From contig NZ_OU015584.1 in assembly GCF_907165195.1 (NCBI RefSeq), positions 1,426,001-1,490,000 on the forward strand: a stretch of 64,000 nt of DNA. Reading direction: 5' to 3'. This DNA comes from Parvicella tangerina. GTDB taxonomy: Bacteria > Bacteroidota > Bacteroidia > Flavobacteriales_D > Parvicellaceae. The notes under the pieces were generated by a model. It was not told the DNA's origin, searched no databases, and saw only the letters and a list, made by a program, of their open reading frames with translations. The translations under genes were made by a program, and so were the position numbers. This document shows, piece after piece, positions 36,411-45,678 of the stretch (the first letter of the stretch is position 1; each line of letters starts with the position of its first letter).

Positions 36411-37478
36411 ATGAAGAAGATTGGATTAATAGTAGGGCTAAGTATTGTATTATTCTCTTGTAAGGAGTCACCTCAACGGGAAGAACCGGCTGAAGTTGCG
36501 CCAGATGTGCAGGAAGAGGTTTCAAAAAGTTCGTTGGATGAGATCAATCAAGAGATTCTTGAGCATCCAGAGAGTCCCAATGGCTACTACAAGCGAGCAT
36601 TTTATTATAAAGAACAGTTTGACTACGAGAAAGCAATTCAGGACATTAATCGAGCGCTTAAACTCACCCCTGATGTTCCAGCTTTAACTTTTCTTAAAGC
36701 AGATATTTTGTTTAACCAAGCTTCCTACGCGCAGAATCCAGCTTTGTATGAACAAGCTGAGATCTATTTGTTAGAAACGTTGAAGTTAGACTCTACTCAT
36801 CTGGAAGCATTAGTTCTTGAAGGACGAATAAACATGGGTAAACCTAACTTTGAGAAGGCCATGGCTAACTTCGATGCGGCTCTTAGACAAGATAAATTTC
36901 ACGCTCCTGCCTATTTTTACAAAGGGATGGTATTTGAATTGATCGGACAAAAAGACAACGCAAGATCATCTTACCAAACCGCTATTGAAACTGACGGGAG
37001 TTACTATGATGCACTTCATCATATGGGAAACTTGCTAGCCTCAGAAATGGATGAAAAAGCCTTGACGTATTATAATGCTGCGCTTGATGCCGAGCCAGAT
37101 AGCTATGAAGTATTGAGAAATAAAGGTCTGTTTTTGATCAAGCTGGAAAAGTATGAAGAAGCAAGAGCCTCATTTAACCAAATTCTTTCCTTTGATCCGA
37201 ATAATGAAGAGTGCTATTTTAATATAGGCAATACTTACGTGGCGTCTTATCGAGATGATATGCCTCAACTGACGAAAGATACGATTGTACAAAATGCAAT
37301 CGATAATTTTAGCAAGGCCGCTGAATTAAACCCTCAGTACATTGACGCTTTGTATAACCTTGGTTGGATGCATCAGTTTAGAGGTGAAAAGAAGATCGCT
37401 ATTGATTATTACCAAAAAGTTCTGGAAATTGATGATTATCATCAGCCTACCTTAGATGCTTTAAGTGATATTGATTAA
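36411..37478 (+). CDS. TPR-repeat lipoprotein
   Basis: This 355-residue predicted lipoprotein has lipobox LFSC (Cys17). The ATG at 36411 gives the signal peptide MKKIGLIVGLSIVLFSC. Seven or so tetratricopeptide repeats run from about residue 50 to the end, including PNGYYKRAFYYKEQFDYEKAI, APAYFYKGMVFELIGQKDNA, YEVLRNKGLFLIKLEKYEEA and IDALYNLGWMHQFRGEKKIA. TPRs form a protein-binding solenoid. The partner is unknown. The gene begins 5 bases after the recA terminator, so its promoter must overlap that hairpin or it depends on read-through. The 3' end overlaps the convergent gene by 32 bases. Confidence 0.85.
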   Translation: MKKIGLIVGLSIVLFSCKESPQREEPAEVAPDVQEEVSKSSLDEINQEILEHPESPNGYYKRAFYYKEQFDYEKAIQDINRALKLTPDVPALTFLKADILFNQASYAQNPALYEQAEIYLLETLKLDSTHLEALVLEGRINMGKPNFEKAMANFDAALRQDKFHAPAYFYKGMVFELIGQKDNARSSYQTAIETDGSYYDALHHMGNLLASEMDEKALTYYNAALDAEPDSYEVLRNKGLFLIKLEKYEEARASFNQILSFDPNNEECYFNIGNTYVASYRDDMPQLTKDTIVQNAIDNFSKAAELNPQYIDALYNLGWMHQFRGEKKIAIDYYQKVLEIDDYHQPTLDALSDID

Positions 37479-37803
37479 TTTCACCCCGCAACCAAAACAG
37501 GAACCTACTTAGTTTCTTGTCAATTTTATTCGGACAAGTATATTTCCAATTTTCTCCGTTCATTAAATTGACCTTTATTATTGAAGGCTCAAGATTTTTG
37601 AACGCTGCGTGATAAGCATTGTAAAAGAACAACTTGTTATACCATAAATGATTTGGGTTGTAGTAATTGATGGATTTGACTTGATTGAAGTCAAATTGTC
37701 TGAACTCCCAATAATCAAGAGCTTTAACTTCAAAACTTTCACGATACACCTTGATGATTGGAAACTTAGCTTTGTTGAATATGATGGGATATTCTGAGCT
37801 CAT
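37447..37803 (-). CDS. Conserved-looking small protein, possible PH-like fold
   Basis: This 118-residue protein of unknown function begins at the ATG at 37803, 2 bases after the upstream stop; a TTG at 37809 would overlap that stop. It has an alternating strand pattern (PIIFNKAKFPIIKVY, FEVKALDYWEFRQFDFNQVKSINYY, SIIKVNLMNGENWKYTC) and one C-terminal helix, as in bacterial PH-like domains. This is only a fold impression. It is very likely co-transcribed with the membrane glycosyltransferase-like gene. Its last 32 bases overlap the TPR gene's end. Confidence 0.55.
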   Translation of the reverse strand: MSSEYPIIFNKAKFPIIKVYRESFEVKALDYWEFRQFDFNQVKSINYYNPNHLWYNKLFFYNAYHAAFKNLEPSIIKVNLMNGENWKYTCPNKIDKKLSRFLFWLRGEINQYHLKHLR

Positions 37804-37805
37804 AT

Positions 37806-39230
37806 TCAATGCACTTCGAAGATTACAAAGCTAATTTCTCCTGACTCCACAGTTCTTTTAAAGGAGGCTTTCATCTCATAATTTGGGTGCTCGATCAAAC
37901 TATTGAGATCCATGTTTCCTTCCGTAGGACTAAACCAGTTGTCCCAGATAATCAAACTGTTTACCTCAGGTTCTTGATATTGAAGATGCTGCATTTCCTG
38001 GTGCTTTTCAAGATCAAAATAGTCGATGTCTAAAGCTAGGCTTAGATAGGGATGAGAAAAATACACCACATGCTCTCTATAGTTTTCCAGCTCCGATTGA
38101 ATGAATGGAGCAACTTGTTCATCGATTAATTGATGATCCATGACACTAAACATCTCTTTGCCGTATTGAACACTGTTTTTTCCTGTGGTAAACGGAAACG
38201 CCAAAACCATGAAGACTATTCCAACAATAGCTACTTTCCTTAGGTTTTCGTTTTTGATCAAAGCAATACCGTATTCAATTCCAAATAGCGAAATAATGAT
38301 GACCTGAGGAACCACCACAATAAGTACTCTAGCCAACCCCATGGAGTTGAAGACGCCTAACCACCAGAAGACCGTGTGGGATAGGAACAGAGCGGTGAAA
38401 GTGCTTAAGATAAGTATGATACTATTGTTTTCTTCTTGAGTATATTGTCTCTTCAACGACTTCAAAACAAAAACTCCCAAACCAATTGTAAAAAGCAGGA
38501 ACAAAGGCTTTTCGATTACATATAGTAGTCTGAAGATAAAGTCAAAGATCCCTCCGTTACCGTATGGGCTATCAACATTAGCGTAGGGGATTTTGTGAAT
38601 TACCCATAAAATATCCTGGTAATACAGAGCTCCAATGATGGTATAGAGCAGTTGTCCGGTAAGCAATAATGGCAGCCATTTGTACATCTTACGCCATAAG
38701 AGAAATAGCCCAAATACTCCAATGATAATTAGTCCCTCAGAACGAACCATTGGTAAAAATGAGATGAGTATGATAGCAGGAAGAGCTTTATTTCGTTGAA
38801 ATAAAAAGATTCCCAGAATCATCATCAATCCAAATAAGTATTCCGTTAAACCGGAAAAAGCCATTTTAAAGAATAAAGGAGCCCCTAAAAACAATGGAAA
38901 TATTAACAGAGCATATTTCAGCTGGAGTTTCTTTGCAACATAAAAGGTAATTAGCGCAGTCAACGAAAAACAGATCACATTAAATAGGATCATCCCTTTA
39001 AAACCAAAATAGGCAAAAGGAGAGCTGAGTAATACAAAAACAGGTTTAGCCCAGTGATCGAGAAAGTTTTCTGGGTGTTCAAACGCATAGTGAGAGAAGA
39101 GGTAGTGCATAACACTGTCACCGTTATCACCTGTGGTGTTGATATAGAAACCAAGCAAAGATAATAGGAGTAACATCAGGCCTGTAAGATACAGTTCAGG
39201 ACGTTGGATACTATTAAAATTAGCTGACAA
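37806..39230 (-). CDS. Polytopic membrane protein, GT-C glycosyltransferase-like
   Basis: This 474-residue protein has about ten to eleven membrane helices and one C-terminal periplasmic region of about 110 residues. The first loop contains NTTGDNGDSVMHYLFSHYAFEHP. Acidic residues there match the active-site loop of GT-C enzymes that use lipid-linked sugars, and YEPT-type aromatic segments such as LSSPFAYFGFKGM follow. The substrate and product are unknown. The stop lies 2 bases from the next gene, which suggests a two-gene operon. Confidence 0.7.
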   Translation of the reverse strand: MSANFNSIQRPELYLTGLMLLLLSLLGFYINTTGDNGDSVMHYLFSHYAFEHPENFLDHWAKPVFVLLSSPFAYFGFKGMILFNVICFSLTALITFYVAKKLQLKYALLIFPLFLGAPLFFKMAFSGLTEYLFGLMMILGIFLFQRNKALPAIILISFLPMVRSEGLIIIGVFGLFLLWRKMYKWLPLLLTGQLLYTIIGALYYQDILWVIHKIPYANVDSPYGNGGIFDFIFRLLYVIEKPLFLLFTIGLGVFVLKSLKRQYTQEENNSIILILSTFTALFLSHTVFWWLGVFNSMGLARVLIVVVPQVIIISLFGIEYGIALIKNENLRKVAIVGIVFMVLAFPFTTGKNSVQYGKEMFSVMDHQLIDEQVAPFIQSELENYREHVVYFSHPYLSLALDIDYFDLEKHQEMQHLQYQEPEVNSLIIWDNWFSPTEGNMDLNSLIEHPNYEMKASFKRTVESGEISFVIFEVH

Positions 39231-39275
39231 GAGTATTCAAAGAAACAAAAGATAGGCTGAAGCCGAAAAGCTTTT

Positions 39276-41579
39276 TTATTTTTTAGCCTCCTTCATTGGG
39301 TTAGGAGCTTTTCCGTATCCAAAGTTTTCACGGAAGAGTTCAAAACGAGTTGGTTCAATCGTCCTCGGCCAGGAATTATCATTCACATCTGTGTCAGCGG
39401 TTTCCAGATTAGGATCTAGTTGAATAGAAACAATCTCTTTTTCAGAAACAAAAACCTTACTAATGTGGTCACTATCTTTTCTCCAGATTTCCGCAGGAAT
39501 ACGTTGAAGTTCTTTGGAACCATCTTTGAAAGTAAATTCAAGAATGATCGGCATTACAAGTCCACCTTCATTATCAAAGTGTACTTCATAATAGTTTCGG
39601 TCTGAATTCAAGATTTTCTTTTCTTGTGGCGTTAAACTAGCAAGAAACTCTTCATAGCTTTTTTTGTCTTTTTCCGTCACTTCATATTCGTTATACTTGT
39701 TGTAGAAATCAATGAGCGTTGGATCTTTTTCGATATAGGATTTGCCTACTTTCTTATTTGCGTTTTGCGTAACGTCTTTATCCCATAGTTCCTTTTCTTT
39801 TTGTTCTTTGAACTTGTTTTCAATCTCTGGGTTTTTTGAGCTTAACTTATAGTATTTTACATCTGATATCGCAATGTCAACATGGTCATTAGTGAAGAAC
39901 CATCCTCTCCAGAACCAATCTAAGTCCACCGCACTTGCATCTTCCATCGTGCGGAAGAAGTCTGCTGGAGTAGGGTGTTTAAACATCCAACGCTTAGCAT
40001 AAGTTTTAAAGGCGTAATCAAACAATTCTCTGCCCATTACAGTTTCTCTGAGAATATTCAGTGCTGTTGCAGGCTTTCCATAAGCATTAGGTCCAAACTG
40101 CCATAGAGATTCACTATTGGTCATTATTGGAGAAATGAAGTTTTTATCACCACCCATATAGTCAACAATTTGATGCGCTGGTCCTCTTCTGCTTGGGTAG
40201 TCTTTATCCCATTCTTTTTCCGTAAGAAACTGCAAGAATGTATTCAAACCTTCATCCATCCAAGTCCATTGACGTTCATCAGAATTCACGATCATCGGAA
40301 AATAATTGTGCCCCACTTCATGAATAATTACACTAATCATCCCATATTTTGTTCGTTCTGAATAAGTTCCGTCTTCATCTGGTCTCCCGCCATTAAAACA
40401 GATCATTGGGTATTCCATTCCGATACGATGCGTGTGCACGCTGATGGCAACAGGATATGGGTAATCAAAAGTGTGTTTGGAGTAGGTTCTTAACGTTTGT
40501 GCAACGGCTTTAGTACTGTATTGCTCCCAGAGAGGATTCCCTTCTTTAGGATAGAGTGACATGGCCAGAACATCTTTTGTCTCTTGCTTTACGGTCATTG
40601 CATCCCAAATGAATTTCTTGCTGGAAGCGAATGCAAAATCACGCACATTTTGCGCTTTGTAGATCCATGTTTTAGATCCGTTTGCTTTTGAGTTTTCATT
40701 CTTCTTGGCTTCCTTTTCTGTTATAATGAAGACGGGCTGAACTTCTTCTTTCTTAGCTTTTTCTAGACGTTGCAACTGCTCAGTTGTTAAGATCTCATGA
40801 GTGTTTTGTAGTTCTCCAGTTGCCGCAACAACATGATTTGAAGGAACGGTAAGGTGAACTTCGTAATCACCAAATGGCAGCGTAAATTCTCCAGCTCCTA
40901 AGAACTGTTTGTTCTGCCATCCTGTTTCGTCATTATATACGCACATTCTTGGATAAAACTGAGCAATCGTGTAAAGATAATTGTCTTCGTCTTCAAAATA
41001 CTCGTAACCCGAACGTCCTCCAATCTTCATTCTGTCGTTCACATTATACCACCAATCGATATTGAACGAAACAGATCCCCCAGGCTTCAGTTGTTCATTG
41101 AGATCAATGCGCATCATTGTTTTGTTGATGATGTGAGATAGACTGTTTCCATTTTCATCAGTCACCTTCTCAATATTGAATCCACCTTCGTAGTTTTCCA
41201 GATTGTCCATTTTCGTGAGCGTGTAAAACCCCATGTCCTCCATCGTTCCAGTTCTGATTTTATAGGAATCAGAACTGTTCGCTCTAACATTTTGATCCAG
41301 TTGTACCCATATATAGTCCAATGGATCGGGAGAAGCGTTGTGGTAAGTGATCGTTTCACTACCGGAGATTTTTTGTTTATCGTCATTCAACGTGATTTCC
41401 ATGAAATAGTCAGCACGGTTTTGATAATATTGATGTCCTGGAGCTCCACTTCCTGTTCGGTAAACATTTGGAGTAGCTAGTTCTTCGTGCAATTGCTTGA
41501 ACTTATTGTTGTTGTACGAATCTTGTCCGAAAGCAACGATTCCACAAAGTAGAAGGGTTAAACCAAATATTTTATTCAT
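39276..41579 (-). CDS. Exported M1-family zinc metallopeptidase
   Basis: This 767-residue enzyme begins at the ATG at 41579, which gives the signal peptide MNKIFGLTLLLCGIVAFGQ; an upstream in-frame ATG adds 18 residues. It has the M1 gluzincin signature HEVGH at 420-424 with the third zinc ligand Glu443 (DEG), and the exopeptidase-type motif GMEYPM. The N-terminal beta-saddle carries PGHQYYQNRADYFMEITLND. The C-terminal 170 residues are specific to Bacteroidota relatives. It is an aminopeptidase-like enzyme acting outside the cytoplasm. It overlaps the DUF6702 gene by 8 bases and is probably translated in coupling with it. Confidence 0.88.
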   Translation of the reverse strand: MNKIFGLTLLLCGIVAFGQDSYNNNKFKQLHEELATPNVYRTGSGAPGHQYYQNRADYFMEITLNDDKQKISGSETITYHNASPDPLDYIWVQLDQNVRANSSDSYKIRTGTMEDMGFYTLTKMDNLENYEGGFNIEKVTDENGNSLSHIINKTMMRIDLNEQLKPGGSVSFNIDWWYNVNDRMKIGGRSGYEYFEDEDNYLYTIAQFYPRMCVYNDETGWQNKQFLGAGEFTLPFGDYEVHLTVPSNHVVAATGELQNTHEILTTEQLQRLEKAKKEEVQPVFIITEKEAKKNENSKANGSKTWIYKAQNVRDFAFASSKKFIWDAMTVKQETKDVLAMSLYPKEGNPLWEQYSTKAVAQTLRTYSKHTFDYPYPVAISVHTHRIGMEYPMICFNGGRPDEDGTYSERTKYGMISVIIHEVGHNYFPMIVNSDERQWTWMDEGLNTFLQFLTEKEWDKDYPSRRGPAHQIVDYMGGDKNFISPIMTNSESLWQFGPNAYGKPATALNILRETVMGRELFDYAFKTYAKRWMFKHPTPADFFRTMEDASAVDLDWFWRGWFFTNDHVDIAISDVKYYKLSSKNPEIENKFKEQKEKELWDKDVTQNANKKVGKSYIEKDPTLIDFYNKYNEYEVTEKDKKSYEEFLASLTPQEKKILNSDRNYYEVHFDNEGGLVMPIILEFTFKDGSKELQRIPAEIWRKDSDHISKVFVSEKEIVSIQLDPNLETADTDVNDNSWPRTIEPTRFELFRENFGYGKAPNPMKEAKK

Positions 41580-42072
41580 TACAAGTAAATTTTTCTGTTG
41601 ATTGATTTTTCGTAAAAACAAAGCTCTTTTCACATTCTGCCGTTTTGAAATGCGTTACATTTTGCTGCATGGCAAAAAGTTCAGTGAGGACTTTGTTTTG
41701 ATATTTAAAAGTTCGGTTTGGAGCCTTGAATTGGAAATAAATCCAAAGGTCATCATTCACTTCAAGTTCATAACCAATGTATTCAAGGTTTACATACTTA
41801 TCATTTACCATGACTTCTATTTTAGAGGATATATACATGGATAATAATTGGTCATGCTGATATCTTTTAGCTTGATCGTCTAGATCAAAAGCCTTTGCAT
41901 ACTTCACGCGAATGGCTTTCTCTAGATCATGCGCAGTTACCTTCATTTCACATTCCATCATCTGTGTTTCTGGATTGTAATTTCCTCGAGTAACACTCAT
42001 AAAGTATTCATGCGCAAATGAATTGACTGAGATTGCAACAATAAAGACGATATTTAGAATGTATTTTCTCAT
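41572..42072 (-). CDS. DUF6702-family exported protein
   Basis: This protein of about 166 residues begins with MRKYILNIVFIVAISVNSFAH, a signal peptide; a longer in-frame start at 42099 adds nine residues. The mature N terminus EYFMSVTRGNYNPETQMMECEMKVTAHDLEKAIR matches the DUF6702 opening. The family has no established role but is often encoded beside M1-type peptidases in Bacteroidota, as here. The last 8 bases overlap the peptidase start (ATGAATAA). Confidence 0.75.
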   Translation of the reverse strand: MRKYILNIVFIVAISVNSFAHEYFMSVTRGNYNPETQMMECEMKVTAHDLEKAIRVKYAKAFDLDDQAKRYQHDQLLSMYISSKIEVMVNDKYVNLEYIGYELEVNDDLWIYFQFKAPNRTFKYQNKVLTELFAMQQNVTHFKTAECEKSFVFTKNQSTEKFTCNE

Positions 42073-42177
42073 CTCTTTGGGAATTGCGAATATACTCATA
42101 TCTTAGCAGAAACCGATCTCTTTTTGGTGCAACTGGTAATTAAGAGTAAAAAAAGCTTAAAAAATTACAGTCAATGG

Positions 42178-42208
42178 TTGGTCAAATTAAAATGAAATCG
42201 TACATTTG
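42178..42208 (+). promoter_or_regulatory. rpmE2 promoter (TTG-N20-TACATTTG)
   Basis: TTG at 42178-42180 and TACATTTG at 42201-42208 with ideal 20-base spacing, 29 bases before the ATG. It is one of the best matches in the window. Confidence 0.7.
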
Positions 42209-42237
42209 CAGCCCTAAATAATTTAAGACACGAGAAA

Positions 42238-42489
42238 ATGAGAAAAGATATACATCCAGATAACTATCGTTTAGTTGTATTTAAAGACATGTCTAATGAC
42301 TATGCTTTTTTGACTAAAAGTTGCGCCCCTTCTAAAGAGACGATCTCTTGGGAGGATGGAAATGAATATCCTTTAGTGAAGTTAGATATTTCTCACATGT
42401 CACATCCATTCTTCACTGGTAAGCAACAATTAGTAGATACCGCTGGTAGAATTGATAAGTTCAACAGTAGATACAAAAGAAATAAATAA
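42238..42489 (+). CDS. rpmE2: 50S ribosomal protein L31 type B
   Basis: This 83-residue protein of the 50S subunit has the type B form, lacking the zinc CxxC of type A and carrying the longer insertion. The sequence shows [29 protein letters not shown], the type [30 protein letters not shown] core, and a basic end. It has its own strong promoter and terminator. Confidence 0.95.
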   Translation: MRKDIHPDNYRLVVFKDMSNDYAFLTKSCAPSKETISWEDGNEYPLVKLDISHMSHPFFTGKQQLVDTAGRIDKFNSRYKRNK

Positions 42490-42524
42490 TCGTAGGATTA
42501 ATTATTACATTACTTAAAGTAAAA

Positions 42525-42557
42525 AAACCTTGGCGTCTTCGTCAGGGTTTTTTTATT
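42525..42557 (+). terminator. Rho-independent terminator of rpmE2
   Basis: A 10-bp stem (AAACCTTGGC with GTCAGGGTTT, two G-U pairs) has a 6-base loop and a T-run. Confidence 0.8.
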
Positions 42558-42644
42558 TAGATTTGTATCAAACATGAGATTTGCGTACCCACATTAGAGC
42601 AGAAACAGAGTGGTTACCCAAAAATCAACATCAACTAAATCATT

Positions 42645-43808
42645 ATGTCAGTAGTTCTTTTTGATGGGTTAGGTCATTCCAGTTTACAGCCCCTTACGTC
42701 AACTCGTCCAGTGTCTTATTTAAGAGTGGGAATTCTTACGATCAAGGAAAAATGGGAGAAAGCCCTTAATCAGGAGGTAGGCGTGAGAACGAAGGATTAT
42801 CTCTCTCATAAGTTTAATGGGAATGATGAACAAAGCGATTTGGGAATTGCGGCAGGCTTGTTACCCAATGAAGATCTAATTGAGTACGTCAAGAACCTAA
42901 AAGACGGACAGTTGTTGATGAAGGATGGAGAGGTGTTGGCGTTGAGACCATTTCCTGCATCCACAGCCAATATGGAGAAAGCTCTCAAAGGAAGTACCCG
43001 ACTGGAGTATGACGAAGAAGTTTCAATAGTCAAGAGACCATGGGATATCTTTAGCTTAAATGGACAGGAACTACTTGCGGATTTTGCTGCACTTACAACT
43101 GATAGAGAATCGCAAGCTTTGCATCCTTCCAATACGTTGATTGGTGAAGAAGAGAATTTATTTATTGAGGAAGGAGCTGAAGTATATGCGTCTATTCTAA
43201 ATGTTGAAGAAGGGCCTGTTTATATCGGAAAGAATGCAAAAATTCTGGAAGGCTGTATGGTTAGAGGAGGTTTGGCTTTGTGTGATCACGCTGTACTTAA
43301 GATGGGCGCTAAGATTTATGGTCCCACGACTATTGGTCCTTATAGTAAAGTAGGTGGAGAAGTAGGGAATTCGGTAATTATCGGTTACAGTAACAAAGGA
43401 CATGATGGTTACCTTGGGAATAGTGTCTTGGGGGAATGGTGTAACTTAGGAGCTGATACCAATACTTCAAATTTAAAGAATAATTACTCTAACGTAAGAG
43501 CTTACTCCTATTTAGAAAAAGACTACGTAGAAACAGGTCTTCAATTTTGTGGACTGATCATGGGAGATCATTCAAAAAGTAGTATTAACAGCATGTTTAA
43601 CACTGGAACGGTTGTAGGAGTTTGTGCAAATATTTTTGATGGCGGATTCCCTCCCAAATTCATTCCTTCATTTTCATGGGGAGGTAAAGGAGGGTTTACC
43701 CAATTCAAAATGGAAAAAGCTTTCGAGGTGGCAGAGCGTGTTATGGCCAGAAGGAACATCGAATTTACGGAAGAGGATCGCAAGATTTTGGAGAAACTGG
43801 CGGGATAA
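42645..43808 (+). CDS. GlmU-like sugar nucleotidyltransferase/acyltransferase, Bacteroidota type
   Basis: This 387-residue protein is related to GlmU but differs from the classical bifunctional enzyme. The N-terminal half begins VVLFDGLGHSSLQPLTSTRPVSYLRVG, a diverged nucleotidyltransferase. The C-terminal half is a left-handed beta-helix of hexapeptide repeats (GPVYIGKNAKILEGCMVRG, IYGPTTIGPYSKVGGEVGNS), with the acyltransferase-type GEWCNLGADTNTSNLKNNY. It is thought to make UDP-GlcNAc or a related sugar, but that is by family annotation. It meets the leftward DUF1801 gene end to end, 1 base apart. Confidence 0.82.
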   Translation: MSVVLFDGLGHSSLQPLTSTRPVSYLRVGILTIKEKWEKALNQEVGVRTKDYLSHKFNGNDEQSDLGIAAGLLPNEDLIEYVKNLKDGQLLMKDGEVLALRPFPASTANMEKALKGSTRLEYDEEVSIVKRPWDIFSLNGQELLADFAALTTDRESQALHPSNTLIGEEENLFIEEGAEVYASILNVEEGPVYIGKNAKILEGCMVRGGLALCDHAVLKMGAKIYGPTTIGPYSKVGGEVGNSVIIGYSNKGHDGYLGNSVLGEWCNLGADTNTSNLKNNYSNVRAYSYLEKDYVETGLQFCGLIMGDHSKSSINSMFNTGTVVGVCANIFDGGFPPKFIPSFSWGGKGGFTQFKMEKAFEVAERVMARRNIEFTEEDRKILEKLAG

Positions 43809-43809
43809 A

Positions 43810-44202
43810 TTACGCTTTAGATTGCTTTAAAATTTCATCTCTTCGGAACCTCACCATTTTTTTTATCAGCGCTTTGGGTAATGGCTTGTCGTAAGGGAAC
43901 TGAACGGAACCTTTGCCCTGTTTATAATCGTTCAATTCTTCGGAGAACTGTTCCATTGTGGTGGGGAATGGGTAGAAGCCAACAAATTTTGCGTACCCTG
44001 CCATCATGATTTGTTGATCTCGCTTACCCCCTGGGACTAAGGTAAATGAAGGGATTTTGTAGTTCAAGATTTCCTTTGCTTCCGGAGCGGCTTCTAAAAT
44101 GATCTCACGTAATTCTTGTAGTGCTTTTTGAGCTTGATCTGGCTGGTTAGCGATGTATTCGTCAATCGTCTCGAAATTGGGCATGGGTCCTTTTTTAGCC
44201 AT
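43810..44202 (-). CDS. DUF1801 protein (YdhG-like)
   Basis: This 130-residue cytosolic protein is of the DUF1801 family. It shows FETIDEYIANQPDQAQKALQELREIILEAAPEAKEILNYKIPSF, then a beta half with FVGFYPFPTTMEQF and the C-terminal SVQFPYDKPLPKALIKKMVRFRRDEI. Some members are described as iron-chaperone-like, but the role is not settled. It is the third gene in a tight operon with rsgA and dtd. Confidence 0.85.
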   Translation of the reverse strand: MAKKGPMPNFETIDEYIANQPDQAQKALQELREIILEAAPEAKEILNYKIPSFTLVPGGKRDQQIMMAGYAKFVGFYPFPTTMEQFSEELNDYKQGKGSVQFPYDKPLPKALIKKMVRFRRDEILKQSKA

Positions 44203-44212
44203 AGGTCTTATA

Positions 44213-44665
44213 CTACTTTTCTTTACTGTCCATCAATATTGTCACTGGTCCGTCATTGATGAGTTGAACCTGCATCATAGCACCAAACTCGCCAGTTGAC
44301 ACCTTTTGATCGCCAATAGCCGTTTTCAATTCAGTTACAAACTTTTCGTACAATGGAATCGCTTGTTCAGGTGAAGCCGCTCGTGTGTAACTGGGTCTTG
44401 TCCTTTTTTTCGTTTTCGCGTGTAAGGTGAATTGTGATACTATCAGTGCTTCTCCTTCAATATCCTGTAGTGATAAATTCATCTTACCTTCCTCATCATC
44501 AAAAATACGAAGCTGTATAGTCTTTCGAACAAGGTAATCAATGTCCTCAGCATCATCTTCATGAGTTATTCCGAGTAGGATAAGCAGTCCCTTTTTAATA
44601 GAACTCACTTGATGTCCGTCAATGTTTACACTTGCTTCTGAAACACGTTGAATGACTATTCTCAT
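44213..44665 (-). CDS. dtd: D-aminoacyl-tRNA deacylase
   Basis: This 150-residue cytosolic proofreading enzyme hydrolyses D-amino acids (and glycine on tRNA-Ala) from tRNA. Signature motifs are ALIVSQFTLHA with the active-site Ser-Gln-Thr, and INDGPVTI, which corresponds to the NxGPVT motif near the C terminus. Length is exactly that of the family. The ATG lies 2 bases after the rsgA stop and 10 bases precede the DUF1801 gene, so the three form one operon. Confidence 0.96.
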   Translation of the reverse strand: MRIVIQRVSEASVNIDGHQVSSIKKGLLILLGITHEDDAEDIDYLVRKTIQLRIFDDEEGKMNLSLQDIEGEALIVSQFTLHAKTKKRTRPSYTRAASPEQAIPLYEKFVTELKTAIGDQKVSTGEFGAMMQVQLINDGPVTILMDSKEK

Positions 44666-44667
44666 AA

Positions 44668-45621
44668 CTAGTTGTAAATATTTGTTCTCCAGTGATTCTC
44701 GTCTTCTTCCAGCATCATCGCTAGATAATTATTATATCGCTCAGCAGCTATTTCGCCATCTTCAACCGCTTTCTTTACTGCACATTGTGGTTCATCGATA
44801 TGCTTACAGTTACTAAATTTACAGTTGGGCAGTAACTCCATCATTTCAACAAAATAGTGATTGAGCTCTTCCTTGTCAATATCAATAATTCCAAAACCTT
44901 TAATGCCCGGTGTGTCAATAATATCACCTCCAAATGAGAGTGGAAACATTTCAGCAAATGTTGTCGTGTGTTTTCCTTTGTAGTGAGAGGATGAAATATC
45001 TCCAACTTTTGTTTCAATTGAACCATCAATAGCGTTGATCAACGAAGATTTTCCTGCACCACTATGTCCTGATAACAGCGTAGTTTTATCTTTCAATAAC
45101 TCGCGAATCTCCTCGATACCTTTTCCATTGATTGCAGAAGAAACAACACATCTGTAGCCAATTAGAGAATAGACAGCGATGAGGTATTCCAGCTCTTCTT
45201 TTTCTTCTTCAGTGAGGAGATCATACTTGTTGAATACAAGAATTGTTTCGATTCCATAAGCTTCAGTAGACACAAGAAAACGATCAATAAAGCCAGTTGA
45301 AGTTCTTGGATTAGCGAGAGTAACCACTAATAGCGCATAGTCTATATTTGCTCCAATAATATGTGCTTGTTTAGATAGGTTAACTGATTTTCTAATTACA
45401 TAATTTTTGCGGTCTTCAATTTCGGTGATCACGAATTCGTTATTCTCTCCTTCTTTATACCTTACCCAATCGCCAACAGCAATTGGGTTGGTGGTCTTGA
45501 TCCCCTTTATCCGGAATTTACCTTTGATACGAGCATCAACGAGTTCACCATCTTCATTTCTTACGATGTACCAACTACCAGTACTTCGCATCACTTGTCC
45601 TCTGTGTAGGTCTGAACTCAC
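44668..45621 (-). CDS. rsgA: Ribosome small-subunit GTPase RsgA
   Basis: This 317-residue circularly permuted GTPase works in 30S maturation. An OB domain at about 1-70 holds RSTGSWYIVR and GDWVRYKEGE. The permuted G motifs follow: NKYDLL (G4), SAINGKG (G5), GHSGAGKSSLIN (G1), HTTTF (G2) and DTPGIKGFG (G3). The C-terminal zinc finger is CKFSNCKHIDEPQC. It starts with GTG. The nearest ATG, at codon 11, would remove part of the OB fold. The -7 box ends 4 bases upstream, so the mRNA may be leaderless. Confidence 0.95.
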   Translation of the reverse strand: MSSDLHRGQVMRSTGSWYIVRNEDGELVDARIKGKFRIKGIKTTNPIAVGDWVRYKEGENNEFVITEIEDRKNYVIRKSVNLSKQAHIIGANIDYALLVVTLANPRTSTGFIDRFLVSTEAYGIETILVFNKYDLLTEEEKEELEYLIAVYSLIGYRCVVSSAINGKGIEEIRELLKDKTTLLSGHSGAGKSSLINAIDGSIETKVGDISSSHYKGKHTTTFAEMFPLSFGGDIIDTPGIKGFGIIDIDKEELNHYFVEMMELLPNCKFSNCKHIDEPQCAVKKAVEDGEIAAERYNNYLAMMLEEDENHWRTNIYN

Positions 45622-45625
45622 TTAA

Positions 45626-45633
45626 CAAAGATA
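45626..45633 (-). promoter_or_regulatory. -7 box adjoining the rsgA GTG start
   Basis: The minus strand reads TATCTTTG and ends 4 bases before the GTG. This is an exact consensus box, so it probably drives the rsgA-dtd-DUF1801 operon without a leader. Confidence 0.55.
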
Positions 45634-45678
45634 GGCATCAAAGTTGTATCCTTTTTAAAATACTGCATTATATTGTAC

